This document shows, one piece after another, positions 8,035 to 15,266 of a stretch of DNA of 64,000 nt (positions are counted from its first letter, which is position 1; every line of letters begins with the position of its first letter). A program made the translations under genes and the position numbers. The DNA lies in the NCBI RefSeq assembly GCF_014775655.1, contig NZ_CP061274.1:62001-126000 (forward strand), in the 5' to 3' direction. This DNA comes from Clavibacter zhangzhiyongii. GTDB lineage: Bacteria > Actinomycetota > Actinomycetes > Actinomycetales > Microbacteriaceae. The notes under the pieces are model-generated. The model was not told where the DNA came from. It did not search any database and saw only the letters and a list, made by a program, of their open reading frames with translations.

Positions 8035-8697
8035 ATGTCGAACCACATCGCCCCCGCCGCCAAGACCAAGCGCGTCCGCTTCGCCCCCCTCGCCATCGCG
8101 ACCGGCGTCGCCGCCGCCGTCCTCCTCTCCGTCTCGATGTCCGGCACGCTGTCGGGCTTCGTGGCCTCGATCACCAACGACACCAACACCGCGGCCTCCG
8201 GCTCGCTCGTCATGCAGGAGTCGCAGGCCGGCGCCAACGGCGCCCCCACCGTCACCTGCCTCAGCACGAGCGCCGCGACCGGCGTCGACTCCAACGCCGC
8301 GACCTGCTCCACCATCAACAAGTTCGGCGGCTCGACCACGATGATCCCCGGCCAGACGGTCACGAGCGTCGTCAACATCAAGAACGTCGGCACCTCCAAG
8401 GCCTCGACCTTCACGCTGACCCCCGGCGCGGCCTGCACGCAGACCAAGAGCGGCACCGTCAACGGCACCGCCACGGACTTCTGCTCCAAGCTCAGCGTCG
8501 TCATCACCTCCGGCGGCGTCAACGTCTTCACCGGCACCGCCGCGACCCTCGCCGGCTCCTCCGCCAAGACGCTGACCGCCCTCGCCGCGAACGCGAGCAG
8601 CGACTTCACCTTCGCCGTCACGCTCGACTCCTCCGCCGGCAACACGTACCAGGGCCTCGCCGCCTCGCTGCCCCTCACCTGGACCTTCGCGGCCTAG
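8035..8697 (+). CDS. Secreted protein with SipW-cognate-like signal (surface locus 1)
   Basis: A 220-residue exported protein. Residues 1-45 form a long signal: basic AKTKRVRFAP, hydrophobic ATGVAAAVLLSVSMSGTLSGF, then VASITNDTNTAAS. This resembles the leaders of TasA/camelysin-type proteins cut by ER-type signal peptidases. The mature part is Thr/Ser/Ala-rich, beta-strand-like, with two probable Cys pairs (VTCLSTS, ATCSTIN, AACTQT, DFCSKL). ATG 8035 follows GGAG by 7 bp. The signal peptidase gene is next downstream, after a hairpin. Likely a surface or matrix subunit; no enzyme motif. Confidence 0.75.
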   Translation: MSNHIAPAAKTKRVRFAPLAIATGVAAAVLLSVSMSGTLSGFVASITNDTNTAASGSLVMQESQAGANGAPTVTCLSTSAATGVDSNAATCSTINKFGGSTTMIPGQTVTSVVNIKNVGTSKASTFTLTPGAACTQTKSGTVNGTATDFCSKLSVVITSGGVNVFTGTAATLAGSSAKTLTALAANASSDFTFAVTLDSSAGNTYQGLAASLPLTWTFAA

Positions 8698-8711
8698 CAC
8701 CCGCTCGACCC

Positions 8712-8737
8712 GGCGGGGCCGCCTCGGCGGCCCCGCC
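8712..8737 (+). terminator. Hairpin between surface subunit and signal peptidase genes
   Basis: Perfect 12-bp inverted repeat GGCGGGGCCGCC / GGCGGCCCCGCC separated by 2 nt, 14 bp after the stop of the secreted-protein gene and 48 bp before the peptidase gene. It may act as a partial terminator or an RNA-stabilising stem that favours expression of the subunit over the peptidase. Confidence 0.6.
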
Positions 8738-8785
8738 CACCCGCACGACCATCCCCTCTGAAGCCCCTGACCCGGGAGGTGCCCC

Positions 8786-9874
8786 ATGACCGACATCCAG
8801 GACCGCTCCACCGGCCCCGCGACCGACTCCGGCCGCACGGACGCCTCCGGCCGCACGGACGCCTCCGCGATCGACGCCCTCGAGCTCGACCTCCTCGAGC
8901 TGGACCTCCTCGAGCTCGACGTCGTCGAGCTGGAGCCCGTCGACCGGGATGCCGTCGCCCTGGACGTCGTCACGGAGGAGGCGGACCACGACCCCGCCTC
9001 CTCCGCCCTCCCCGCGCGCGGCGCCGCCCGTCGCGCCGCGCGCACCTCCCGCTCCTTCCGCCGCCGCACCGTCGTGATGTGGACGGCCACCGTCCTCCTC
9101 ACGCTCCTCGTCGCGGCGACGCTCCTCTTCCAGGCCTCCGGCGGCCGCTGGTTCGTCGTCCAGACCCCCTCGATGGGCACCACGGCCCCCGTCGGCACGC
9201 TGCTGCTCACCACCCCCGTGCTCGTCGAGGACGTCCAGCCCGGCGACGTCGTGAGCTTCCACCCCTCCACGACCCCCGACGAGACCTACACGCACCGCGT
9301 CATCGCGGTCGACGCCGACGGCCTCACCACGCAGGGCGACATCAACGGCGCGGTGGATCCGTGGAAGACCGACCAGCACCACCTCATCGGCCAGGCCACC
9401 ACGATCCTCCCCGGCTTCGGCTGGCTCGCGAAGGGCCTGCCGCTGATGCTCGCGGGCCTCGTCATCGTGACGATCCTCACCCGCCTCATCGCCTCGCCCA
9501 CGCACCGCGCCTCGATGCGCATGCTCGGCGGATCCCTCGTCGCGGCCCTCACCGTCTTCGTCCTGAAGCCCTTCGTCGGCCTCGTCGTCCTCGACGCCGT
9601 CACCGCCGGCACCGACGTGCGCGCCACCATCGTCAACACCGGCCTCCTGCCCATCCGGGTCGCGGCCGAGGGCGGCACCGCCACCTCCGTCGTCTCCGGC
9701 GCGGTCAGCACGATCACGGCCCCTGCGGGCGAGGCCGGCCAGTTCCACGACATCTCCTCCACCCTCGACCTGCCGCTCTGGGGCTGGGTCGTCTTCTACG
9801 GCCTCTGCGCCGTCCCCCTCCTCTACACGCTCGTCGTCGGCCTCCCCGCCGAGAAGGAGGGGCGCCGCGCATGA
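8786..9874 (+). CDS. ER-type (SipW-like) signal peptidase I with acidic Leu-repeat N terminus
   Basis: A 362-residue membrane peptidase. Residues 30-62 form an unusual repeat (LELDLLELDLLELDVVELE region), preceded by two SGRTDA repeats. TM1 is about 96-116. The catalytic domain has Ser129 in VQTPSMG, His170 in YTHRVIAV replacing the bacterial Lys, and Asp185 in QGDINGAVDPW: the Ser/His ER-type arrangement. Further helices lie near 214-233, 248-270 and 335-355. Expected to cleave leaders of the neighbouring secreted proteins outside the membrane. The long acidic cytoplasmic extension is not part of the normal family. ATGA overlap with the next gene. Confidence 0.85.
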   Translation: MTDIQDRSTGPATDSGRTDASGRTDASAIDALELDLLELDLLELDVVELEPVDRDAVALDVVTEEADHDPASSALPARGAARRAARTSRSFRRRTVVMWTATVLLTLLVAATLLFQASGGRWFVVQTPSMGTTAPVGTLLLTTPVLVEDVQPGDVVSFHPSTTPDETYTHRVIAVDADGLTTQGDINGAVDPWKTDQHHLIGQATTILPGFGWLAKGLPLMLAGLVIVTILTRLIASPTHRASMRMLGGSLVAALTVFVLKPFVGLVVLDAVTAGTDVRATIVNTGLLPIRVAAEGGTATSVVSGAVSTITAPAGEAGQFHDISSTLDLPLWGWVVFYGLCAVPLLYTLVVGLPAEKEGRRA

Positions 9875-10767
9875 GCGTCGTCGCCCGCCTCCTCCGCCGC
9901 ACCGCCGCATCCGACGCGCCCGCCGGCCCCCGCCGCGCCTCGCGCCTCGCCGGCATCGCCGCGGCCGTCTCCGCCGCCGCCCTCGGCGCCGTGCTGCTCC
10001 TCGCGCCCGGCACGAACGGCGCGTACACCGCCTCCATCAGGAACACGAACAACACGGCCGCGTCGTCCGCCGCCTTCTTCACCTGCTCGAGCGCCTTCGC
10101 GGCCGACCGGGCCGACGCGCTGTTCGCCTACCCGCTCAACGAGGCGACGGGATCCACGACCGCCGTCGACGCGGCGACCGGCGCCTACCCCGGCACCTAC
10201 CGCGGTGCCATGGCGAGCGACACGACCAGCACGCGGGCCTGCCCCCGCGACACCGGCGGCGCGTACGTGCTCGACGGCTCCGACTTCGTCACCAACGCCC
10301 TGCAGGCCCGCGGCCCGGCCGTGTTCAGCACCGAGGTGTGGTTCAAGACGACCGTCAAGGGCGGCAAGCTCATCGGCTTCGGCAACTCGCAGTCCGGCTC
10401 GTCGTCGGCCTACGACCGCCACACCTACATCTCCACGACGGGCCAGCTGGCGTTCGGCACCTACAACGGCGGGTACCAGACGATCGTGAGCCCCGCCAGC
10501 GTCGCCGACGGCGCCTGGCACCACGTCGTGGCCACGATGTCGTCCGCGGGCATGGTGCTCTACCTCGACGGCGCGCGCGTCGCCGGCAACGCCGCCTTCA
10601 CGGCGCCCGAGAGCAACAGCGGCTACTGGCGGATCGGCTACGACAACACGTCGGGCTGGCCGAACGCGGGATCCGCCTACTTCGTCGGCAGCATGCGCTT
10701 CGCCGCGGTCTACAAGACGGCGCTCACGCCGGCGCAGGTGCAGGCCCACTACACCGCCGGCCGCTGA
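9871..10767 (+). CDS. Secreted LamG-domain protein (surface locus 1)
   Basis: A 298-residue exported protein. The leader (1-55) has a basic start, a hydrophobic core and GAYTASIRNTNNTAAS, nearly the same post-core motif as the first gene of the locus. Residues about 80-298 are a concanavalin-like LamG fold: LFAYPLNEATG, FSTEVWFKT, GAWHHVVATMSSAGMVLYLDG, and a final FVGSMRFAAVYKTALTPAQVQAHY helix, the usual end of LamG/laminin_G_3 modules, which bind carbohydrate or protein ligands. ATG overlaps the peptidase stop, so they are coupled. Probably processed by that peptidase and exposed on the surface. Confidence 0.82.
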   Translation: MSVVARLLRRTAASDAPAGPRRASRLAGIAAAVSAAALGAVLLLAPGTNGAYTASIRNTNNTAASSAAFFTCSSAFAADRADALFAYPLNEATGSTTAVDAATGAYPGTYRGAMASDTTSTRACPRDTGGAYVLDGSDFVTNALQARGPAVFSTEVWFKTTVKGGKLIGFGNSQSGSSSAYDRHTYISTTGQLAFGTYNGGYQTIVSPASVADGAWHHVVATMSSAGMVLYLDGARVAGNAAFTAPESNSGYWRIGYDNTSGWPNAGSAYFVGSMRFAAVYKTALTPAQVQAHYTAGR

Positions 10768-10771
10768 CGCG

Positions 10772-10802
10772 ACGACGGACGGTCGTCGGACCGTCCCGTC
10801 GT
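10772..10802. terminator. Bidirectional hairpin between convergent genes
   Basis: Left arm 10772-10783, right arm 10790-10802, 12 pairs with one bulged base and a 6-nt loop. It lies between the LamG gene (+) and the SnoaL-like lipoprotein gene (-), placed to end both transcripts. Confidence 0.55.
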
Positions 10803-10834
10803 GGTGCGTCGTCTGTCGTCTGTCGTGCGTCGGA

Positions 10835-11812
10835 TCAGCTCGCGGGCACCACGTCCCAGTGCTCGCGGATGAGGCCGCCGTCGACGCGGAAGATGTCCGC
10901 GGCGAGGAACGGGTCGTCCGCCTTCGCGCCCACGGGCTGCGAGAAGGTCCAGACGAGGTCGCCGTCCGCGATCGAGATGACGGACTGCTGCGCCGGGAAC
11001 TGCGCGCCGCCCGAGAAGAACGCCTTCAGCGCCGCCGTGCCGTTCGCCGCGACGGCGTTGTGCTGGAGGTAGGCCGGGTCGAACGAGCGGTCGAGCACGC
11101 TCGCGTCGTGATCCCGGAACAGGGTGTCGTAGGCGCCCACGGCCAGCTGCCGGTCCGCCTCCTCCTGCTGCTCGGTGGGCGGGGCCTGGTCGTCGGATCC
11201 CCGGTAGAGGTCGCTGAACATCGTGTTGGTGTTGCCGCTCGCGGGGGTGCCCTGCGCGATGGGCTGGTCGAAGGACCAGGTCTCGGTGACCTTGCCGTCG
11301 GCGAGGCGGAAGAGGTCGACCGCGGCCTCGCCGGTGCGCTCGTCGTCCGGGTTCGAGGCGACCTGCCAGTGCACGGCGACGAGGTCGCCGTCGGCCGCAA
11401 TGTGCTTGATGACGGCCTGGGCGCCGGGGACGCGCTGGTGCGCGGCGTCGAACCCGGCGAGGACGCCGCCGGGGCCGGCCTTCGCGCCCGTGCCGTGCGC
11501 CGTGGCGTCGGGGGCGACGGCCGCGAGGGCGGCGGCCTGCGCGGCGTCGGATCCGGGGTCGGGGAACGCCGTCTCGAAGAGCGTCGAGATGACCTCGGCG
11601 TTCGCGTCCTCCGTGGCGGAGTCGGCGCGGTCGGCCGTGGTGCCGCCGTCGCCCGCGGAGGCGGATGCCGCGACGGCGGAGGTCGCGTCGGGGGCGGACC
11701 CGGGCGAGGCGGACGCCAGCCCGGGGGCCTGGCAGCCGGCGAGGACCACCACTCCGGCGAGGGCGGCCGTGCCGCGGAGGAGCAGGGATGCGGGGGTTCG
11801 TTGAACGTTCAT
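10835..11812 (-). CDS. Lipoprotein with two SnoaL-like (NTF2-fold) domains
   Basis: A 325-residue precursor. Signal with lipobox LAGC (VVVLAGCQAP) near residue 26, then an Ala/Ser/Asp-rich linker to about residue 70. Two related domains follow (about 73-185 and 200-325). Both carry the pattern of SnoaL-like polyketide-cyclase folds: a helix, H-x-F/FDAAH or YLQHN, an aspartate-bearing GDLVAVHW or GDLVWTF strand, and a final DLFRLADGKVTETWSF or DIFRVDGGLIREHWDVV strand. The second repeat supports an internal duplication. No catalytic role can be assigned. ATG 11812 chosen for the lipoprotein signal. Confidence 0.78.
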   Translation of the reverse strand: MNVQRTPASLLLRGTAALAGVVVLAGCQAPGLASASPGSAPDATSAVAASASAGDGGTTADRADSATEDANAEVISTLFETAFPDPGSDAAQAAALAAVAPDATAHGTGAKAGPGGVLAGFDAAHQRVPGAQAVIKHIAADGDLVAVHWQVASNPDDERTGEAAVDLFRLADGKVTETWSFDQPIAQGTPASGNTNTMFSDLYRGSDDQAPPTEQQEEADRQLAVGAYDTLFRDHDASVLDRSFDPAYLQHNAVAANGTAALKAFFSGGAQFPAQQSVISIADGDLVWTFSQPVGAKADDPFLAADIFRVDGGLIREHWDVVPAS

Positions 11813-11995
11813 GCACGTACCCTGCGACCCGCGGCTGGGAGGGTCCGATGTGCATGGATGCCGCGTCCATCGGGGCTTCCTGGTACGGCGTGGCCGCCGG
11901 GGATCGCACCGGTCCCGCGCGCCCGCCCGAACGCACGTCGGCTCCGAAGGCCACGCACCGGGACCCGAGTCGCCCGGCAGGGGCCCTCTCGCTGC

Positions 11996-12130
11996 GCATG
12001 CGAGGGGGCTTCCCTGCGTCAGGGGCGCGCGTCGTCGGCGGCCGCGTGCGAGGGGCTTGCCTGCGTCGGGGCGCGCGCGTCGTCGGCGCCGCATGCGAGG
12101 GGGCTTCCCTGCGTGCGGGGGGGGGCGCCG
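11996..12130. repeat. Imperfect ~47-bp tandem repeat, about 2.8 units
   Basis: Units begin at 11996, 12044 and 12091. Each starts GCRTGCGAGGGGGCTTSCCTGC and continues into a GGGGCGCGCG-CGTCGTCGGC block; the third degenerates into a run of G. Located in the 412-bp gap between two minus-strand lipoprotein genes, upstream of the SnoaL-like gene. No gene was seen in the gap; it also holds the hairpin at 12155-12195. Confidence 0.65.
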
Positions 12131-12154
12131 TCGGTCTGCGACGACGCCGGACGC

Positions 12155-12195
12155 ACGACGAACGGCCCGGCGTCGAGGGCCGGGCCGTGCGTCGT
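12155..12195 (-). terminator. Long hairpin after lipoprotein gene
   Basis: 17-bp stem with one mismatch (arms 12155-12171 and 12179-12195, 7-nt loop), 30 bp beyond the stop of the minus-strand lipoprotein gene at 12225. Strong factor-independent terminator candidate without a U-tract. Confidence 0.7.
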
Positions 12196-12224
12196 GCTGT
12201 CCGGGGCGTGCCCGGGTCGGGGTG

Positions 12225-12917
12225 CTACTTGGTGTTGACGGTGATCTTGGCGATGCCGACGACGAGCTCGTCGGTGACGGCGTCGGTGCCGAAGGTGCTG
12301 TTCAGCAGGGCGGCGGCGTCGGGGCTGACCTTGACCGTGGTGCCCTCGAGGACGGCGTTGTCGCCCTCCATGGCGAGGGGCTTCAGGGTCGTGCCGTCGA
12401 GGTTGAAGATGTAGACGTCGTTCATGATCTCGCCCTCGCCGACCTGGACCGAGCCCGTGAGGCGGCTGGTGCCGGGGTCGATGACGAAGTCGGTGAGCTT
12501 CACGACGGTGTCGCCGGCGGTGAGGCTGATGCCGGAGCCGTCGTGGTCGATCTCGCCCTGGACGTAGGGGCGGTAGTCCATCTCGGGGTCGAAGTACTTC
12601 ACGTTGCCGCCGGTGATGGGGAACGCGAGGGTGCCGGTGGCGCCGTCGAGGGTCGCGCCGCCGATGACGCCGGGGGTCAGGCCCAGGGTCGTGAGGGCGC
12701 CGGTGAAGCCGGAGTCGAGGGTGACCTTGGTGTCGACGCCGGTGAGGGTCGGGATCGTCGCGAGCGGCGTGGGGTTCGCCTCGGTCGTGGCCGACGCGGA
12801 CGGCGCGGCGGACGAGGAGGACGACGGGCTCTCGGCGGGGGTCGAGCAGGCCGCGAGGCCGACGACGAGGAAGCCCGCGGTGGCGAGGCCGAAGACGGAC
12901 TTGGTGAGGTTGCGCAT
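12225..12917 (-). CDS. Putative lipoprotein of unknown function
   Basis: A 230-residue precursor. Lipobox LAAC at about residues 21-24 (VVGLAACSTP), then a Ser/Ala/Thr/Pro-rich linker to about residue 55. The remainder looks all-beta: TKVTLDSGFTGAL, GTLAFPITGGNVKYFD, GEIDHDGSGISLTAGDTVVKLTDFVIDPGTSRLTGSV and a late VVGIAKITVNTK. The blocks on HxGxGxxL and FVIDPGTSxLTG recall HtaA-like or other secreted beta-domains in actinobacteria, but I cannot assign one. It has its own terminator and a 159-bp upstream gap before the surface locus 2 genes. Confidence 0.7.
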   Translation of the reverse strand: MRNLTKSVFGLATAGFLVVGLAACSTPAESPSSSSSAAPSASATTEANPTPLATIPTLTGVDTKVTLDSGFTGALTTLGLTPGVIGGATLDGATGTLAFPITGGNVKYFDPEMDYRPYVQGEIDHDGSGISLTAGDTVVKLTDFVIDPGTSRLTGSVQVGEGEIMNDVYIFNLDGTTLKPLAMEGDNAVLEGTTVKVSPDAAALLNSTFGTDAVTDELVVGIAKITVNTK

Positions 12918-13076
12918 GGTGTTTCCTTATGGTCAGGGCGGCCGACGTGGTCGCCGGTTGGAGTCGCAAGGTCCTTCGGCGCCCCTCGCCGGACGGTTGG
13001 GTCCCGTGATGCTTTCGTGACCTGCGCGGCCCGTCGACCGGCGTCACGGCCCCGTCACGGGCGACCGCGGGAGGGT

Positions 13077-13745
13077 TCAGCGCTGCGTGCCCGGGCGCTG
13101 CTCGCCGTCGACCCGGAGCGTCACGGATCCGCCGACGCCCTGCGCGGCCGGCGGCGCGGAGGTCGCGAGCCGGACCGTGAGGCGCAGGTGGTCGCGGCCG
13201 CCGACCGCGCGCGCGGGCGAGTCCGCCAGCGCGACGCGGCCCTGCGCCGGGCGGTCGGCGGCCACGGCGGTGATCGTGCCCGCGCAGGTGGCGGTGCCCG
13301 GGGCGCCGGTCCAGGCGACGGAGCAGCGGTCGAGCGCGACCTGCAGGCCGTCGGAGGTGCTCGCGACCGGGGTGCCGCCGAGGGTCAGCATCAGCTGCGG
13401 GGCGGCGACCGTGCCCGTGTTGGCGAGGTCGACCAGCCGCACCTGCGCGTCGCCGGGGCGGAGGCCCGTCACCGGCACGGCGAGCTGATCCGCGCCGCCG
13501 CCGCCCCAGTCGAGCTCGACGGCGCCGGCGCCCACGGTCGTGGAGGTGGTCGCGCGGTCGGCGAGCACGGCGTAGGCGGTGCCGGAACCCGCGATCGCGA
13601 GGGCGACGGCGATCGCGGGGACGAGCAGCGGGCGGAGGCGGCGGGCGGAGCCGGCCGGGCGCGCGGCGGCGCGGCGGCCGTGGGGGAGGGGGGTCGCGGG
13701 ATCCGCGGCGGGCGCGGGTGCGGCGCGGTGCCGGGCGCCGGCCAT
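13077..13745 (-). CDS. Secreted protein with SipW-cognate-like signal (surface locus 2)
   Basis: A 222-residue exported protein. The N terminus is Arg/Ala/Pro-rich for about 40 residues, then a hydrophobic core LLVPAIAVALAIAGSGTAYAVLADRATTSTT, similar to TasA/camelysin-type leaders. The mature part is beta-rich (VELDWGGGGADQLAVPVTGLRPGD, VRLVDLANTGTVAAPQLMLTL), a pattern seen in SipW-dependent subunits, with one Cys pair (DRCSVAW, ATCAGT). ATG 13745 overlaps the stop of the upstream signal peptidase gene by one base (TGATG), so it is coupled to it. Confidence 0.72.
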   Translation of the reverse strand: MAGARHRAAPAPAADPATPLPHGRRAAARPAGSARRLRPLLVPAIAVALAIAGSGTAYAVLADRATTSTTVGAGAVELDWGGGGADQLAVPVTGLRPGDAQVRLVDLANTGTVAAPQLMLTLGGTPVASTSDGLQVALDRCSVAWTGAPGTATCAGTITAVAADRPAQGRVALADSPARAVGGRDHLRLTVRLATSAPPAAQGVGGSVTLRVDGEQRPGTQR

Positions 13746-14365
13746 CAGGCGGATCCGCCCGTCGTGCGGGCGGCCGCGGATGCGGCCTCGACGGGTGCTG
13801 CTTCGACCCCGGCGTCCGCGGGCGCCGCGGGGCGCCGCCAGATCGCGGCCAGCGCCCACGCGGTGGCGCCCGCGCCCACGACGGCGAAGGCGATCATCCG
13901 CACGAGCGGGTCGCCGAGCCACACGAAGGGCCAGCCGAGGAACGGGACCACCGAGGTGCGCTCCCAGACGGCGTCGTCGCCGATGGTGACGATCCACGGA
14001 TCGCCCGAGGGGTTGTTGTCGCCCTTCGTCTCGATGGCCAGCCGGTCGGCCGACCAGCCCTCGAGCCGCTCGGCGTCCTCGGGCCCGAAGACGCGGGTGA
14101 CCCGGTGGATGACGCGCACCCGCGGGCCGACCGGGGCCGTGAACACGACGACGTCGCCGACCGCGACGTCCGCGCGCGGGACCGGGGCGGTGACCGCCAT
14201 CGAGCCCACCGGCATGCCGGGCGCCATCGAGTCCGAGAGCACGGGGACGAAGCGGGTGATCCCGAGCGCGGAGAGGCCGATGACCGCGATGACGGCCAGG
14301 GCGACCGCGGCGGTGGCGAGGCCGCCGAGCACGCCGAGCGCGCGGCGGGCCGGGGAGCGGGTCAC
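13745..14365 (-). CDS. ER-type (SipW-like) signal peptidase I
   Basis: A 206-residue membrane peptidase. TM1 is about 10-36. Ser46 (VLSDSMAPGM) is the nucleophile, His87 (VIHRVTRV) takes the place of the usual lysine, and Asp116 (IETKGDNNPSGDPW) completes the ER-type signature. A second helix (about 152-172) and an Ala/Pro tail follow. GTG at 14365 overlaps the stop of the LPVTG-protein gene (GTGA). Second such peptidase within 6 kb; this one lacks the acidic repeat extension of the first. Likely serves the TasA-like and related leaders of this operon. Confidence 0.87.
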   Translation of the reverse strand: MTRSPARRALGVLGGLATAAVALAVIAVIGLSALGITRFVPVLSDSMAPGMPVGSMAVTAPVPRADVAVGDVVVFTAPVGPRVRVIHRVTRVFGPEDAERLEGWSADRLAIETKGDNNPSGDPWIVTIGDDAVWERTSVVPFLGWPFVWLGDPLVRMIAFAVVGAGATAWALAAIWRRPAAPADAGVEAAPVEAASAAARTTGGSA

Positions 14366-15147
14366 GAGGCGGTCCCGGGGTCGCGGCGGCGCCGGCGCGA
14401 GGCGAGGAGGAGGATCCCGCCGCCGAGGAGCGCGAGCAGGGCGCCGACGACGGCCGAGGCGACGTCGCGGCCGGTGACGGGGAGCAGGTCGTGCGGCGCG
14501 TCGGCGGACGGCGCGGACGCGGCGGGCGCGAGGGGGCCGCCGCCGGGCGCGTCGACGCCGGGGACCGGCACGGCGCCCGCGTCGTCGGCCAGCGCGAAGG
14601 AGATGCGGAGGCGGCCGTCGGTGGACTCCATCCGGTTGTCCGCCTCGGCGGGGAAGCGGACGCGCACGGCGACGCCGACGGTCTCGCCCGGCTCGAGCGG
14701 GGTGCTCGTGACGATGCCGTCGAGGGTGGCGGCGGGACCGGATCCGAGCGGCTCGACGGCGCCGCGGCAGCGCATGGGTGCGGAGAGGGAGGTGAAGCCG
14801 CCCTCGCAGAGCCGGACGGCGAGCTGGAGGCCGCCGCCGGGATCGCCGGTGAGGGCCATCGACGTGGCCGCGTCGATGCGGACGGCGAGCGGCGAGCCGT
14901 CGCCGGAGACGTTGGTGACCTGGGCGGCCCAGTCGACCGTGTCGCCGGGCGCGAGGTCGTCGAGGGGGATCTCGGGGCCGGTCAGCTCCTGCACCTCGAG
15001 GGCGGGCGCGGCAGCGGCGGGCGCGGCGACGGAGGCGCGGGCGACGGCCTCGGCGGGGGCGACGGCGGCGACGGCCGGCGTCGCGGCGACCAGCGCCAGG
15101 CACAGCGCGGCGGCGGCGATGGTGCCGGGGCCGCGGTGGGGGCGCAT
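14362..15147 (-). CDS. LPXTG-type wall-anchored surface protein
   Basis: A 261-residue precursor. Signal peptide at about 1-28. The mature region 50-185 is a beta-rich domain with QVTNVSGDGSPLAVRIDA and LEPGETVGVAVRVRFPAEADNRMEST, as in DUF11/SipW-operon proteins. A Pro/Ala/Gly spacer leads to a clear sorting signal: LPVTG at residues 222-226, a hydrophobic helix, then RRRRR. It should be linked to peptidoglycan by a sortase. ATG 15147 has GAGGATC upstream. It lies between the TasA-like gene and the signal peptidase gene, all on the minus strand. Confidence 0.83.
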   Translation of the reverse strand: MRPHRGPGTIAAAALCLALVAATPAVAAVAPAEAVARASVAAPAAAAPALEVQELTGPEIPLDDLAPGDTVDWAAQVTNVSGDGSPLAVRIDAATSMALTGDPGGGLQLAVRLCEGGFTSLSAPMRCRGAVEPLGSGPAATLDGIVTSTPLEPGETVGVAVRVRFPAEADNRMESTDGRLRISFALADDAGAVPVPGVDAPGGGPLAPAASAPSADAPHDLLPVTGRDVASAVVGALLALLGGGILLLASRRRRRDPGTAS

Positions 15148-15228
15148 GTTGGGATCCTCGGGGTGGGGCGTGCGGGACGGACGGGGCGGGTCGTGCGAGG
15201 TCGAGCGGGTCGTGCGGGTGGGACCCGC

Positions 15229-15256
15229 CCGGGCCCCGGCGCGTGCCGGGGCCCGG
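15229..15256 (-). terminator. Hairpin after the TasA-like gene
   Basis: Perfect 12-bp stem CCGGGCCCCGGC / GCCGGGGCCCGG with a 4-nt loop, 10 bp beyond the stop of the gene at 15267 and 81 bp before the next gene start. Placed, as in locus 1, between the abundant-subunit-type gene and the downstream anchor and peptidase genes. Confidence 0.7.
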
Positions 15257-15266
15257 ACGGACGGGA

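Noticed and set aside
10859-12238. Long plus-strand open frames over the two lipoproteins (for example 459 and 888 codons)
   Set aside because: They are antisense to well-supported genes with signal peptides and domains. Their Arg/Gly/Ala-rich translations are what the opposite strand of high-GC genes yields.
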